A stretch of 64,000 nucleotides of DNA from Paraphaeosphaeria minitans. Taxonomy: Eukaryota > Ascomycota > Dothideomycetes > Pleosporales > Didymosphaeriaceae. The notes under the pieces were generated by a model. It had not been told where the DNA came from and did not search any database. It worked only from the letters and a program-made list of their open reading frames with translations. Where the stretch lies: NCBI GenBank assembly GCA_015832175.1, contig WJXW01000020.1:247489-311488 (forward strand), written 5' to 3'. The position numbers and the translations under genes were made by a program. Shown here piece after piece: positions 32,803 through 42,184 of this stretch (positions are counted from its first letter, which is position 1; each line of letters begins with the position of its first letter).

Positions 32803-34290
32803 CTAACCGGTTGTATAGTGTGCGGAAATGCGGATCGGGGTATGAATACGAGAAGCAGAAATCGGTTTTACAGAAGAAATGACGTCCTTTGTTAGCTTCC
32901 TATTCTCCTCTGCTAAGATTGTTGCTGAGTTCATCGCTAGCTGACAGCCTTTAACAAGCTGGCGGATAGCCTGGCTGGTAGGGCTCTGAGACTGGCGCTG
33001 GAGGAGCTCTCGTACGTGGCGTGCCTGCTGCTCAAGCTGCGTCGTAGTATGAGGTGTCTCTGCTGTCCATGCTGCCTCTATACCTGCTACTGTCCCTGGT
33101 GGTGACGGGGTCCTAACCACTGTCAGGCATGAGAGGACCCGCTCTGGACAGGGAGGGACAAGACCAGTCGCTCGAAAGCCACTCTGGATAGTCTGCTCTG
33201 TAAACACAGAGCTCCGTACGCGTGGGTAGATAGATAGGAACTCCTCCTTATCGATATGGAAGACACCTTGGCGGGCAAGCTCAGCTACCTCATGCCCGTA
33301 CGCTGCCTTGAGCGGGGAGAAACAGCTCACATCAAGGGGCTGCAGGAGATGGCTTGTATGCGCAGGCATACAGAGAGTGATGATCTTGTGTGTTCTACAG
33401 TACTCCTGGAACTGAGGGGTAGCATGGCTAGTATGACCGTCTAGAATGAGTAGCCGCCAGGTGCCTATAGTACGAGACTCTGTATGCCGGTTGAAGTGCT
33501 CTAGCCAGGCAAGGCCGAGCTGATCAGTGGTCCAGCCATTGTCACTGACTGCGAGGACCCAGCCGGTAGGTAGGTCTGTATACCAGCTGGCCTGGTGGAG
33601 CTTGCCAGACAGGATGATGAGTGGAGGCAGAGACCAGCCAGCGGCGCAGATACACTCAATTGTTGTGACCCAGTCTCGATTGCCTGGCTGTTCGTGTATA
33701 GCTCTGCCTATAGTGTCTGCGCTGGTCACCACCTTAGATAAAGCAGCAACCCCCATCATGAACCCTGTCTCATCAAAATTGTAGGTGTCTCTATCCTGTA
33801 TGCCGTACGTCTGGCGTGTCTCCTCCACAAGCTTGTACCAGATAGAGATCTTAACAGGATCCTCACAGAGCGCACGCTGACTATGGAAGCTCCTAGTCCA
33901 CTTAGTCTGTAGATCTGGCTGAGTCTTGATGAAGCGCGATACCCACTTCTGGCCCACAGGTAGTGGAGGAGGGATCTGGCCACGCGCAGCGAGTAGATGG
34001 TCAGTCATCCTACGTACATCGATGATGTGAGGCGGAAAACCACGTTGGTTAAGGTCTAGGATCCAGTCTACTAGGGACTGCTCTTCTATAGGGCGTAGCT
34101 TTCGATTGACAGATACTGTCTCGCGTTTTGGCTTGATACCATGGAGGCGCGTCTGCAGCGTTGATCGCGGTATATCAAAGGATGCAGCAAGGCAGCGGAG
34201 GGACAGAGAGGGATTAGATTGATAGGAGGCAATAGCAAGACTAATCCTGCCTTCTTTTGAAGACTGGAGATGGTGTTGTTGTGGCTTCAT
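32803..34290 (-). CDS. Tc1/mariner-superfamily Fot1/pogo transposase (DDE_1)
   Basis: A 495-residue uninterrupted frame. Order: N-terminal helix-turn-helix (LSLRCLAASFDIPRSTLQTRL, here residues 28-48 approximately), a CENP-B-like second DNA-binding domain with VGQKWVSRFIKTQPDL near 115, then the DDE_1 catalytic core with NFDETGF near 170, LLILDGHTSH near 285 and LLQPLDVSCFSPLK near 320. The three catalytic aspartates (NFDE, LDGH, PLDV) are all present. Such enzymes cut and paste DNA at TA targets. The frame looks intact, but only the right terminal structure (34330-34390) is visible and no matching left inverted repeat was found near 32750, so the element may be immobile in cis. Confidence 0.85.
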   Translation of the reverse strand: MKPQQHHLQSSKEGRISLAIASYQSNPSLSLRCLAASFDIPRSTLQTRLHGIKPKRETVSVNRKLRPIEEQSLVDWILDLNQRGFPPHIIDVRRMTDHLLAARGQIPPPLPVGQKWVSRFIKTQPDLQTKWTRSFHSQRALCEDPVKISIWYKLVEETRQTYGIQDRDTYNFDETGFMMGVAALSKVVTSADTIGRAIHEQPGNRDWVTTIECICAAGWSLPPLIILSGKLHQASWYTDLPTGWVLAVSDNGWTTDQLGLAWLEHFNRHTESRTIGTWRLLILDGHTSHATPQFQEYCRTHKIITLCMPAHTSHLLQPLDVSCFSPLKAAYGHEVAELARQGVFHIDKEEFLSIYPRVRSSVFTEQTIQSGFRATGLVPPCPERVLSCLTVVRTPSPPGTVAGIEAAWTAETPHTTTQLEQQARHVRELLQRQSQSPTSQAIRQLVKGCQLAMNSATILAEENRKLTKDVISSVKPISASRIHTPIRISAHYTTG

Positions 34291-34329
34291 GGTTGATGGT
34301 GTAGGACGCGTCGCGCGATTTTGGTGGGG

Positions 34330-34380
34330 TGGCCAGCTTACTGATCTGGCCAGCTTACTGATCTGGCCAGCTTACTGATC
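34330..34380. repeat. Three tandem 17-bp units at the transposon end
   Basis: GGCCAGCTTACTGATCT occurs twice exactly and once with the final T changed to C, immediately followed by GACACGTTAA. These are likely terminal or subterminal transposase-binding repeats of the pogo-type element. Confidence 0.8.
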
Positions 34381-36266
34381 CGACACGTTAAGTTAACTAC
34401 CTGTCGTAGCTGACTAATAGCTTCAGGACTCGCTACAGCGAAGAACAGGCAGGTGAGGAGTTCGATTGTAGTATCAGCCTGGTAGCCAAGCTTTGTTGCG
34501 AATATATCGTAGATCTGCGCATTAGTGAAGCGTCCGTGGGTTAAGCCTTTTTGGTTCGAGAGGATCGACGACGGTTTCATACCTTTAGCTTTCTTAGTTT
34601 TAGAGGCAGGTGTTATGGCTTGTATCCGAGTCCGTTTCATATTACTTCTCGTCTCGACAGGACTCGAACTAAAATCAGAAGCGGTGATTACATGGGGACC
34701 ACACGCCGAAGGGCCGCTTCCCCTTTTACACCAGACGTAGCCTACAGGCATGTCCGGCGTATCGCTGAACTCGATGTTCACAGATTCGGCAACGTTAGGG
34801 CCCATATTTAGGACTTGATGATATGTATTCTGTCTTGTAACAATCATTTCGCCAGGTAGGGAGCAGTCCAGATGGTACGCGATGCCCCATTTCTCTAGGA
34901 GGACTGGGGAGAAAATAGCATTGTAGTGGCGAATCCCCTGCGAACACGGGACGCGCCCTGGACCGTACAGCTCCTTCATGCGACGTTCGATATTAGTCTT
35001 CTTGCAGTTAGGAATAAAAAGCCAGAGCTTTGGCGCTCCAGCAAGAAGAAGATTGACAGAGTCAAGGTTGCCATCCTCGATATGTAGGGTAGCGGGGGTC
35101 CGGTCGCACTGGCTAATGTACCAAAAGGGCGTGTTGACCCCAGGAATGTTGCCATTGTTTCGTCGCCGAAGCTTTGGCCCTGCATCCACAAAGGGAACAT
35201 AATCTGGCGGCATAGGGATAGGGCCGACAAAATACGGAAGGGCTTCATTTGGTGGTTTGTCAAAGACGTCCTGGAAAACAGAGCGAATTGCTTCTAGGGA
35301 TAGCCGGCTATGTTCTTGACTTAAAGTGTCTGCTGATGGAAAGGTGAAGTCGACGTTTGTTGTTAATGCCGTTACTTTAAAGCCATCTTTCGAGTATATG
35401 CTGCATCTCATGTACCCCGAAGCAGGTGTCTGCGCTTGCGAGAAGTTCGGCGAGTCAAAGTCGATAACCCTGATCTTGTCATAGCAGTGGCTAGGTGTTA
35501 CTGCGGCCAGCATCTCGAGTTGCGCAACTAGGGCGGCTCCCATCTGCTCTACCCCAAAGTCGACAATATGGACCCCTCTGCCATATCTATCCGATACGCC
35601 TTCTGCTCCAGCACGTTGTGTACCCTCTGGCTCAGCGTCAACCCCAGTCCCGTGCTGCTCTTCATTGTGACTTCCGCTCTGTCCCCCCTCAGGAGTGTTG
35701 TTCTGCTGGCAATCTGCCTCCTCGTCGCCGTTGATAAAATCTCTTAACAAGCTAGCAACGAGCTCCGCATTAGCCGAAGATGAGACCGAGGGCGTAGGTG
35801 ACTGCTCTCGTGAGGACGGTGCTGGGTTCAGCAGCAGCGGTATGGTAGGCGCGTAGGCGGCAGGTAGGTCGGTGGCGTTCACGCGAGGTTGCTCTGGCGC
35901 ATCCATGGAAGCGTGTGTGGAAGCAGTCGCCTGCTGCTGCGTATCGGCCCATCCCGCTGCGCTGCCATCGGGTGGAAGCTGCTCGAGCAAGGTCCTTGCG
36001 TTGCTAATAATGCTTGATAGGACGTTTCGACAGTCCCGAAGGGCATTGTCAATTTCTAGCGGACGAGAGGCGGCCGAGACTGAGCGGCTGTGAAGGGAAG
36101 ATGGCGTTGCGCGCTGGCGGGAAGGGCTTTCAATGTCATGTTTGACTGCTCGAAGGCTTTGCAGCAAGGTCTCCGTCTCGGAGATTAACTCGTCAACAAG
36201 CGCCATAGCTCTAGAGCTGCAGGCGAGGAGCGCATGAGTTTCGTGGCGGGCTGAGACGCGATGCAT
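34338..36266 (-). CDS. JmjC-domain protein with transposon-derived C-terminus
   Basis: A 642-residue frame. The N-terminus has a helical segment (MALVDELISETETLLQSL) and a Ser/Pro/Glu-rich linker. The JmjC region lies at about 330-500: TPFWYISQCDRTPATLHIEDGN supplies the H-x-E iron ligands, GAPKLWLFIP follows, then PGEMIVTRQNTYHQVLNMGP gives the distal His. All three metal ligands appear present, so Fe(II)/2-oxoglutarate hydroxylase or demethylase activity is plausible; the substrate is unknown. The last 20 residues are translated from the 17-bp pogo-end repeats, so the native C-terminus was replaced by the transposon insertion. ATG 36266 is used; an internal ATG 20 codons later (MALVDEL) is an alternative. 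Confidence 0.75.
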   Translation of the reverse strand: MHRVSARHETHALLACSSRAMALVDELISETETLLQSLRAVKHDIESPSRQRATPSSLHSRSVSAASRPLEIDNALRDCRNVLSSIISNARTLLEQLPPDGSAAGWADTQQQATASTHASMDAPEQPRVNATDLPAAYAPTIPLLLNPAPSSREQSPTPSVSSSANAELVASLLRDFINGDEEADCQQNNTPEGGQSGSHNEEQHGTGVDAEPEGTQRAGAEGVSDRYGRGVHIVDFGVEQMGAALVAQLEMLAAVTPSHCYDKIRVIDFDSPNFSQAQTPASGYMRCSIYSKDGFKVTALTTNVDFTFPSADTLSQEHSRLSLEAIRSVFQDVFDKPPNEALPYFVGPIPMPPDYVPFVDAGPKLRRRNNGNIPGVNTPFWYISQCDRTPATLHIEDGNLDSVNLLLAGAPKLWLFIPNCKKTNIERRMKELYGPGRVPCSQGIRHYNAIFSPVLLEKWGIAYHLDCSLPGEMIVTRQNTYHQVLNMGPNVAESVNIEFSDTPDMPVGYVWCKRGSGPSACGPHVITASDFSSSPVETRSNMKRTRIQAITPASKTKKAKGMKPSSILSNQKGLTHGRFTNAQIYDIFATKLGYQADTTIELLTCLFFAVASPEAISQLRQVVNLTCRISKLARSVSWPDQ

Positions 36267-36396
36267 CGTCTCGCTAACCGGCCCTGTCGATCACTGAACG
36301 GAGGATGCTTCTCTCTGATTAGCTAAATTTAGCGGCTGTCACATGACCTTGGCTTATTGTTACCAGAAGCCCCTCAGTCGCACTGCAGCCCACCAT

Positions 36397-36411
36397 ATGT
36401 CTGCGCCACAA
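36397..36411. repeat. Left 15-bp target-site duplication of the LINE
   Basis: ATGTCTGCGCCACAA, identical to 42170-42184. Confidence 0.9.
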
Positions 36412-36553
36412 TTGTATAGAGCGTGGAGTCGGACAGTAAAAGACACCGGTGGTACCCTCATAATTCTTTAGCGCGGCGGAGGAGACAGCTTACGTACACA
36501 TTGCGAATACCGGAGTCCAATCACAGAGTGCGAAGAGACGCGGGGAGGCGGCG

Positions 36554-38008
36554 ATGCCGACGCGTCCCGGCGGGATGACCGACGAACCCCATACGAACGT
36601 CCCCCTACCAATCGTCGACGGTGACCAACCGGTACGCCCACAACGCGAATCAAGACCGGTTACCTTCTTCGACGGAACGACATGGCGAGGAACCACGACC
36701 GAACCCACTACCCTCGACCCAGACGCTGCGCCAGACACGACACGAGTAAACCAACCATCGAACGTACCCGCAAATAAGACCAATCGCATCGCTAGATTAC
36801 GATCAAGGCAAAGGAGATCCCCAGAACCTCCACAAACCCGATGGGAAGAGATAACCTGGCTTATAGCAAGCCTACGGGACGTCATCACAAAACAGGAGCG
36901 GATGATAGAGGGTATTAGAACCAACCTGGCCGCACTACAGAGGCAGAACGAAACGCTACAAGGCCAGAACGAAACGTTGCAGGACCAGAACGAGGCGTTA
37001 AGCGCGAGGGTTGACGAGCTTGGAAACCGGATAAAGGAGCTTCAGGAACATAGCAGCGCACATAGGAGTCAGAACGAGACGTTGAAAGAGGGTATTTCTG
37101 CCCTTAAGAGTGAGTTACAGACACTCGGTACGAATCGTCCATCATGGGCCGCAATCGCAGCGCAGGGTAACACAACAGCGCCGGGCAGGCCTCCATCGGT
37201 AAACCCTAGCCCGAGCCAACAAGCAAACGAACAAAAGCTTCCGGGTATCAGTCTTGACCTCTCCGGTGTGATCAGCCCCCAATTTCAGATATCCAACACT
37301 AAAGAGATCAGAGATCGTGTCCGCCAGGCGTTTAACAGCCACGCGAATACCAAGGACATAGGCTGGTTTGGCATTGCGAGGACAGGAGCAGACCCAAACA
37401 GGGTCAAAATATGCTTAAGAACGCACGAGGAGGCAGCCAGGATCAAAAGGCATGACGAATGGCTTCAGTCCCATTTCCGAGGAGCTCGTGTCCAGGGCGA
37501 GCAATGGTACCCGGTCAAAGTCGACAGGGTAAATAAGGCTAGCATATGTGATGATTCGAGAATTCACCTCCGGGAGGATGCCGGAGCGAAGATAGGTGCC
37601 GAAAACGGGGTCGTAGTCAGGAAATTACGCTTCATCGGCCGCCCGAACCCAGACAAGCTCCATTGCTCAGTCGTCCTCTTTCTCGCTAGCAAACAAGAAG
37701 CGGAAGAACTCATACGGCGCAAGTACCTAGATGTCGACGGTGAGGTAGCGTACACTAAAACCTATGAACCAAGGCCTACCCCTCGACGCTGTTTTAATTG
37801 CCACAAGTTCGACGACCATGAGGCTCGAAGATGCCCGACCAGAGAGCCGACATGCGGATTCTGTGCTAGAACCGGTCACGTAGAACGCGACTGTGCTTCG
37901 GAGACTCCGAAGTGTGTTAATTGCTCCGGCCCACATAAGGCCAGCGATAGAGGATGCCCTGAATATAAAAGACTCCTGCAGGAAGTAAATCCCCTACGCC
38001 ATGCCTAG
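36554..38008 (+). CDS. LINE ORF1, gag-like nucleic-acid-binding protein
   Basis: 484 residues. The N-terminus is low-complexity. A coiled coil spans about 95-190 with repeated QNETLQ/QNEALS heptads encoded by short tandem DNA repeats. A globular RNA-binding-like region follows (LSGVISPQFQISNT onward). Three CCHC zinc knuckles end the protein: CFNCHKFDDHEARRC, CGFCARTGHVERDC and CVNCSGPHKASDRGC. This is the usual layout of Tad1/I-type LINE ORF1, which coats the element RNA as a ribonucleoprotein. Its TAG overlaps the ORF2 ATG by 8 bp (ATGCCTAG, 38001-38008), suggesting translation by termination-reinitiation. Confidence 0.9.
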   Translation: MPTRPGGMTDEPHTNVPLPIVDGDQPVRPQRESRPVTFFDGTTWRGTTTEPTTLDPDAAPDTTRVNQPSNVPANKTNRIARLRSRQRRSPEPPQTRWEEITWLIASLRDVITKQERMIEGIRTNLAALQRQNETLQGQNETLQDQNEALSARVDELGNRIKELQEHSSAHRSQNETLKEGISALKSELQTLGTNRPSWAAIAAQGNTTAPGRPPSVNPSPSQQANEQKLPGISLDLSGVISPQFQISNTKEIRDRVRQAFNSHANTKDIGWFGIARTGADPNRVKICLRTHEEAARIKRHDEWLQSHFRGARVQGEQWYPVKVDRVNKASICDDSRIHLREDAGAKIGAENGVVVRKLRFIGRPNPDKLHCSVVLFLASKQEAEELIRRKYLDVDGEVAYTKTYEPRPTPRRCFNCHKFDDHEARRCPTREPTCGFCARTGHVERDCASETPKCVNCSGPHKASDRGCPEYKRLLQEVNPLRHA

Positions 38009-41000
38009 AAGGTTCAAGGTCCTGCAAGCGAACGTAGGGCGAATAAGCGAAGTGCAGCACAGCATTATGAACGATCACGATCTTGAAGACTTCAGCCTAC
38101 TTCTTATGTCAGAACCATATCTATTTCGTAACCAAGACGGAGAATACAGGGTAACCCCTCAATCTCACCCATACTGGACACCATTCCTCCCTGAGCACAC
38201 GGAAGGGAGTCTACGACCTAGAGCGATGCTCTGGACACATAGAGATATTACAGCACGGCCGATATCGACCGAGTCCACCGATATAGCGGCACTCCTAATT
38301 GAACTAGAGACTGGACCTTTACTCGCCATTTCAGTTTATATCCCCGCCAAATCGGATTCGGAGGACAGCGAACTGAACAGCAGACTTGACATAATTCGGA
38401 GGACAATTGACACCACTCGGCGGAATCATGATAAAAGAGTCGAAATACTCATTGCCGGGGACTTTAACAGGCACGACCAGTTCTGGGGCGGTGACTTGGT
38501 TGCAACCTCCCAGCGCCAAGGAGAAGGTGAACCCATCATCCAACTCATGTCGGAACTCGATCTCCAGTGTCCACTCCCCAGAGGGATCGAAACTTGGATC
38601 TCCTATAATGGGGAACACAGTTCGACAATCGACTTAATCCTGGTAACACAAGAACTCGCGTCGGAAATACAGCGATGCACTACAGACTCGATGGCGCATG
38701 GCTCCGATCACCTAGCTATCTGCACGGAGTTTGCCATCGATCTTACGCACGAGAAAGGGACACCAAGAAAACTCTGGAAGAAAGCGCGCTGGGACCCAAT
38801 TAGGAAAGTCGTCGCAGGAGAGCTGGAGCGCCGATCCCAGCCGGACATCCCGGGAGACGTAGACAGTTACTGCCAGTTTGTCACAGAATGCATAGCGCCA
38901 GCCATCGAAAAATATGTCCCAGTGGCCAGACCGTCACCATACGCGAAGAGATGGTGGACGGAAGACCTAACGGAACTAAGGAAACACTACACGTATTGGC
39001 GTAACAAGGCTAGCGCATCTCGAAGAGCGAATACACCTGACCCAGGCCTCCAACAGATGGCGGTGACTTGTAGGAAAAGGTACCATGACGCCATCAGAAA
39101 CCAGAGGAAAACTCACTGGCAGGACTTTGTTGCCGAAGCCCGGAACATCTGGACCATAGCGCGGTACTTAGACCCAGCTCAGTGTGCGACCTTTGCAAGA
39201 ATTCCAGCCATCAAAACCTACGAAGGGGTGAGCACGTCTAATGGCGAGATCGCTAGATGCTTGTTAGAGGAATTCTTTAAGCCCCCGCCAGGAGTCACCG
39301 AGGAGCCGGAAGACGAGAGGCCGCGAGAGGCTTTACCAATGGAACCACTCTCGGAGGTTGAAGTACAAAGGGCGATATTCGCGTCCAACCCATACAAGGC
39401 CCCGGGACGAGACGGCTTACCAGCCATCGTATGGCAGCAACTGTGGCCAGTCCTCAAACACCACATCGTAGCGCTATTCAAGTTATCACTCGAAACGGCG
39501 ACGCTTCCATCGGAGTGGAGAGTAGCAAAGATTGTACCCCTGCGAAAACCAAACAAACCGGACTACACGGTAGCCAAGGCATACCGACCCATCTCCCTTC
39601 TCGCGACCCTAGGAAAGAGCTTAGAAGCAGTAGTAGCTGAAAGGCTATCCTTCCTAGCGGAGGCACACCGCCTGCTTCCAAAGAGCCACTTTGGAGCGAG
39701 GAAAGGCAGATCGACAACCCAAGCGTTGACTATACTCCAGGAAAGCATCTTCCAGGCCTGGAGGGATAAGAGGGTTCTAAGTCTGGTCAGTTTCGACGTA
39801 AAAGGCGCTTACAATGGGGTTAATATCGATGTCCTTGCGAAAAGACTAAGGAAGAGAGGAATCCCCAACGCATTGGTGGATTGGATAACTTGCTTCTGCA
39901 GCCAGCGAAAAGCGTCGGTCGTAGTAAATGGCCATACCACTGAGACAGTCGATCTACCACAAGCGGGCTTACCTCAGGGTTCCCCACTCTCCCCGATCCT
40001 GTTTCTCTTCTTCAACGCAGATTTGGTTTCATCCAAAATAAACCGCAACAAAGGGGCGATAGCATTTATAGATGACTACACAGCGTGGGTCACCGGAGCG
40101 TCAGATGGAGAGAACACCAACCTATTACAAGAAACGGTAGTAGCAAAAGCAGAACAGTGGGCACGGAGTAGCGGCGCCACCTTCGAAGCTGATAAGACGG
40201 CCTTCATCCACTTCACGCGCAGGAACAACACAGTATCGAGCAGCCCACTCTTCGTCAATGAAGAAGCGATACGGCCACAAACAGAAGTAAAGATTCTAGG
40301 AGTAGTTTTCGACCAGAAACTCCGATTTAGCCAACACACGGCCAGAGCGGCTAAGAGAGGAATTAGGGCAGCGCTAGCACTGAAGCGAATCAAAGGGATG
40401 ACCGTAGGAACGGCGAGGCAACTTTTCACCTCAACCGTAACACCTACAGTCGATTACGCATCACCGATATGGTCCACAAGTCTGACAGGTCGTACAACTA
40501 AAATGCTAAACCAGATACAGCGTATCGGCACGCAAGCCATAATCGGAGCTTTCCGCACAGTGGCACTAATCAGGGCCGAGATGGAAGCAGGTATCGAGCA
40601 GCTCACGGCCCGCATGCACCGCCAGGAGTATAAATTCTGGGTCAAATGCCACACTCTTCCCGTAAACCATCCCTGGTGGAAAATACGTCGGGGAATAGAT
40701 ACCAAAAACAAGCGCTTCCCGTCGCCGCTCCAGCGCATCGCAATGCAACTCGATTCGGTCGACCTCACGGAGATGGAAAGAATCGATCCATTCTGCATAC
40801 CCCCTTGGCAACAAGGGATAGAAGCACAGATCCTCGAGGGAGAGGAAGCACAAAAATGGGCAGAAGACTCCGACGAGTTAAAAGTTTTTGTGGATGCCTC
40901 ATACCGAGGACACAACGCAGGAGTAGGGGTCTATCATTCGGCCAGAAGAAGTGACAACTCGGTAGTCGAACACCGCGAGGCGGTAAAGATCGGGAAGAAC

Positions 41001-41831
41001 GCTGGATACACATCCACCCATGTCGAACTCACTGCGATTCAAGCCGCACTGGAACTCATTTCAGCAATATGGTCACCCGACACGATCGCCCGATTTGGCA
41101 ACAAGGCCAGAGATCTCACGTATGTGATAGTGAGCGACAGTCAATCAGCGATCAGAGCAGTGTCGCGCCCCTCTCGCCAAAGTGGCCAGGCGGTGATCCG
41201 ACTGATTGTAAACACCACAATGGAAATTAAAAGAAGGGGAGGCCCACATATCCGCCTCCAATGGGTCCCCGCTCACGCTATGGTAGTGGGAGACGAGATC
41301 GCAGATGAGCTGGCAAAGCAAGCAACGGAAGGGACCCTGGACCCTATTCCTGGGCTTACGTTGTCGGCAGCTCTCAAGAAGACTCTCTCATGCATACCGA
41401 AGATAAAGCTCGAGAAACCGGTCGACATAGACACAGCACTTCCTGGAAAGCATACGAAAAGCATCTATGATCTACAAACCTACAAGAGAGCAGCAGTGCT
41501 ATGCCAACTGCGCACAGGGAAATGCCGGTTAAACAGTTATCTAGCCAAGATAGGTGCTACCAATTCGGACAGATGCACCTGCCGGGGACGCCAGCCGGAA
41601 ACGGTACGCCATTTCGTGTTCGAATGCCCGCTGTGGAAAGAAGAACGCAAAACGCTCCAGGAAGTCGCAGGCAACAGATGGGGAGATCTATCCTTCTTTC
41701 TAGGAGGTCGATCTGAACAGCGGCTTCCGTCCGGTGAGCTCTTGGATGGGAAAGCCGAATCCTGGAAACCAAATCTCGACGTAGTCAACCAGACCATTGA
41801 ATTTGCAATGGCCACCGGACGGTTATGCTAA
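38001..41831 (+). CDS. LINE ORF2: endonuclease, reverse transcriptase, RNase H
   Basis: 1276 residues, uninterrupted. An APE-type endonuclease occupies 1-225 (LQANVGR, LMSEPYLF, IAGDFNRHD, SDHLAI), which would nick target DNA. The reverse transcriptase spans about 440-760 with KAPGRDGLP, YRPISLLATLGK, VSFDVKGAYN, GLPQGSPLSPILF and the catalytic FIDDY. RNase H is at about 960-1120: FVDASYRG, HVELTAIQAA, IVSDSQSAI and QWVPAHAMVVGDEIADELA. The C-terminus has a CTCRG...RHFVFEC zinc-finger-like block. All catalytic aspartates expected for each domain are present. The same C-terminal block is found in the truncated copy at 11503-11890. Confidence 0.93.
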   Translation: MPRRFKVLQANVGRISEVQHSIMNDHDLEDFSLLLMSEPYLFRNQDGEYRVTPQSHPYWTPFLPEHTEGSLRPRAMLWTHRDITARPISTESTDIAALLIELETGPLLAISVYIPAKSDSEDSELNSRLDIIRRTIDTTRRNHDKRVEILIAGDFNRHDQFWGGDLVATSQRQGEGEPIIQLMSELDLQCPLPRGIETWISYNGEHSSTIDLILVTQELASEIQRCTTDSMAHGSDHLAICTEFAIDLTHEKGTPRKLWKKARWDPIRKVVAGELERRSQPDIPGDVDSYCQFVTECIAPAIEKYVPVARPSPYAKRWWTEDLTELRKHYTYWRNKASASRRANTPDPGLQQMAVTCRKRYHDAIRNQRKTHWQDFVAEARNIWTIARYLDPAQCATFARIPAIKTYEGVSTSNGEIARCLLEEFFKPPPGVTEEPEDERPREALPMEPLSEVEVQRAIFASNPYKAPGRDGLPAIVWQQLWPVLKHHIVALFKLSLETATLPSEWRVAKIVPLRKPNKPDYTVAKAYRPISLLATLGKSLEAVVAERLSFLAEAHRLLPKSHFGARKGRSTTQALTILQESIFQAWRDKRVLSLVSFDVKGAYNGVNIDVLAKRLRKRGIPNALVDWITCFCSQRKASVVVNGHTTETVDLPQAGLPQGSPLSPILFLFFNADLVSSKINRNKGAIAFIDDYTAWVTGASDGENTNLLQETVVAKAEQWARSSGATFEADKTAFIHFTRRNNTVSSSPLFVNEEAIRPQTEVKILGVVFDQKLRFSQHTARAAKRGIRAALALKRIKGMTVGTARQLFTSTVTPTVDYASPIWSTSLTGRTTKMLNQIQRIGTQAIIGAFRTVALIRAEMEAGIEQLTARMHRQEYKFWVKCHTLPVNHPWWKIRRGIDTKNKRFPSPLQRIAMQLDSVDLTEMERIDPFCIPPWQQGIEAQILEGEEAQKWAEDSDELKVFVDASYRGHNAGVGVYHSARRSDNSVVEHREAVKIGKNAGYTSTHVELTAIQAALELISAIWSPDTIARFGNKARDLTYVIVSDSQSAIRAVSRPSRQSGQAVIRLIVNTTMEIKRRGGPHIRLQWVPAHAMVVGDEIADELAKQATEGTLDPIPGLTLSAALKKTLSCIPKIKLEKPVDIDTALPGKHTKSIYDLQTYKRAAVLCQLRTGKCRLNSYLAKIGATNSDRCTCRGRQPETVRHFVFECPLWKEERKTLQEVAGNRWGDLSFFLGGRSEQRLPSGELLDGKAESWKPNLDVVNQTIEFAMATGRLC

Positions 41832-42139
41832 CCATAAACTCTGACCTTAGACATTCCCCAGGATACTCCCACAATATCTCCCGTTTGGACTCGAAGTCGA
41901 CTGGCCGGTAACAAGAAAGCCGACGACCGGGAAATTGCTCTCGGAGGCGCAGTGCAGGTAGGGGTAAGGAGGATCTCTGGGTGGACACCTAGTGTTGGCA
42001 ACAGTTGATACAGGAAGGTGAGGACGAAGCGCGTCGGGCTTAGAATGAAACGGGGACTCGACGGAATTTCATTGGCCGGAAGAGACAGAAGTAGTTTAGG
42101 CAGCCTACGGGCCGAAAGGCACCCGAGTGGCGTAAGAAT

Positions 42140-42169
42140 AAACCAAACCAAACCAAACCAAACCAAACC
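42140..42169 (+). repeat. (AAACC)6 tail of the LINE
   Basis: Six perfect AAACC units in place of a poly(A) tail, directly followed by the right target-site duplication. Confidence 0.95.
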
Positions 42170-42184
42170 ATGTCTGCGCCACAA
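42170..42184. repeat. Right 15-bp target-site duplication of the LINE
   Basis: Second copy of ATGTCTGCGCCACAA. The uninterrupted pre-insertion sequence continues CTCACGCCGG. Confidence 0.9.

Larger units (their letters stand above)
36412..42169 (+). mobile_element. Full-length Tad1-clade LINE retrotransposon
   Basis: A 5.76-kb element bounded by the identical 15-bp duplication ATGTCTGCGCCACAA and ending in six AAACC units. It has a short 5' UTR, two intact overlapping ORFs and a 3' UTR of about 310 bp. No stop or frameshift was seen, so it could be, or recently was, autonomous. Confidence 0.92.
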
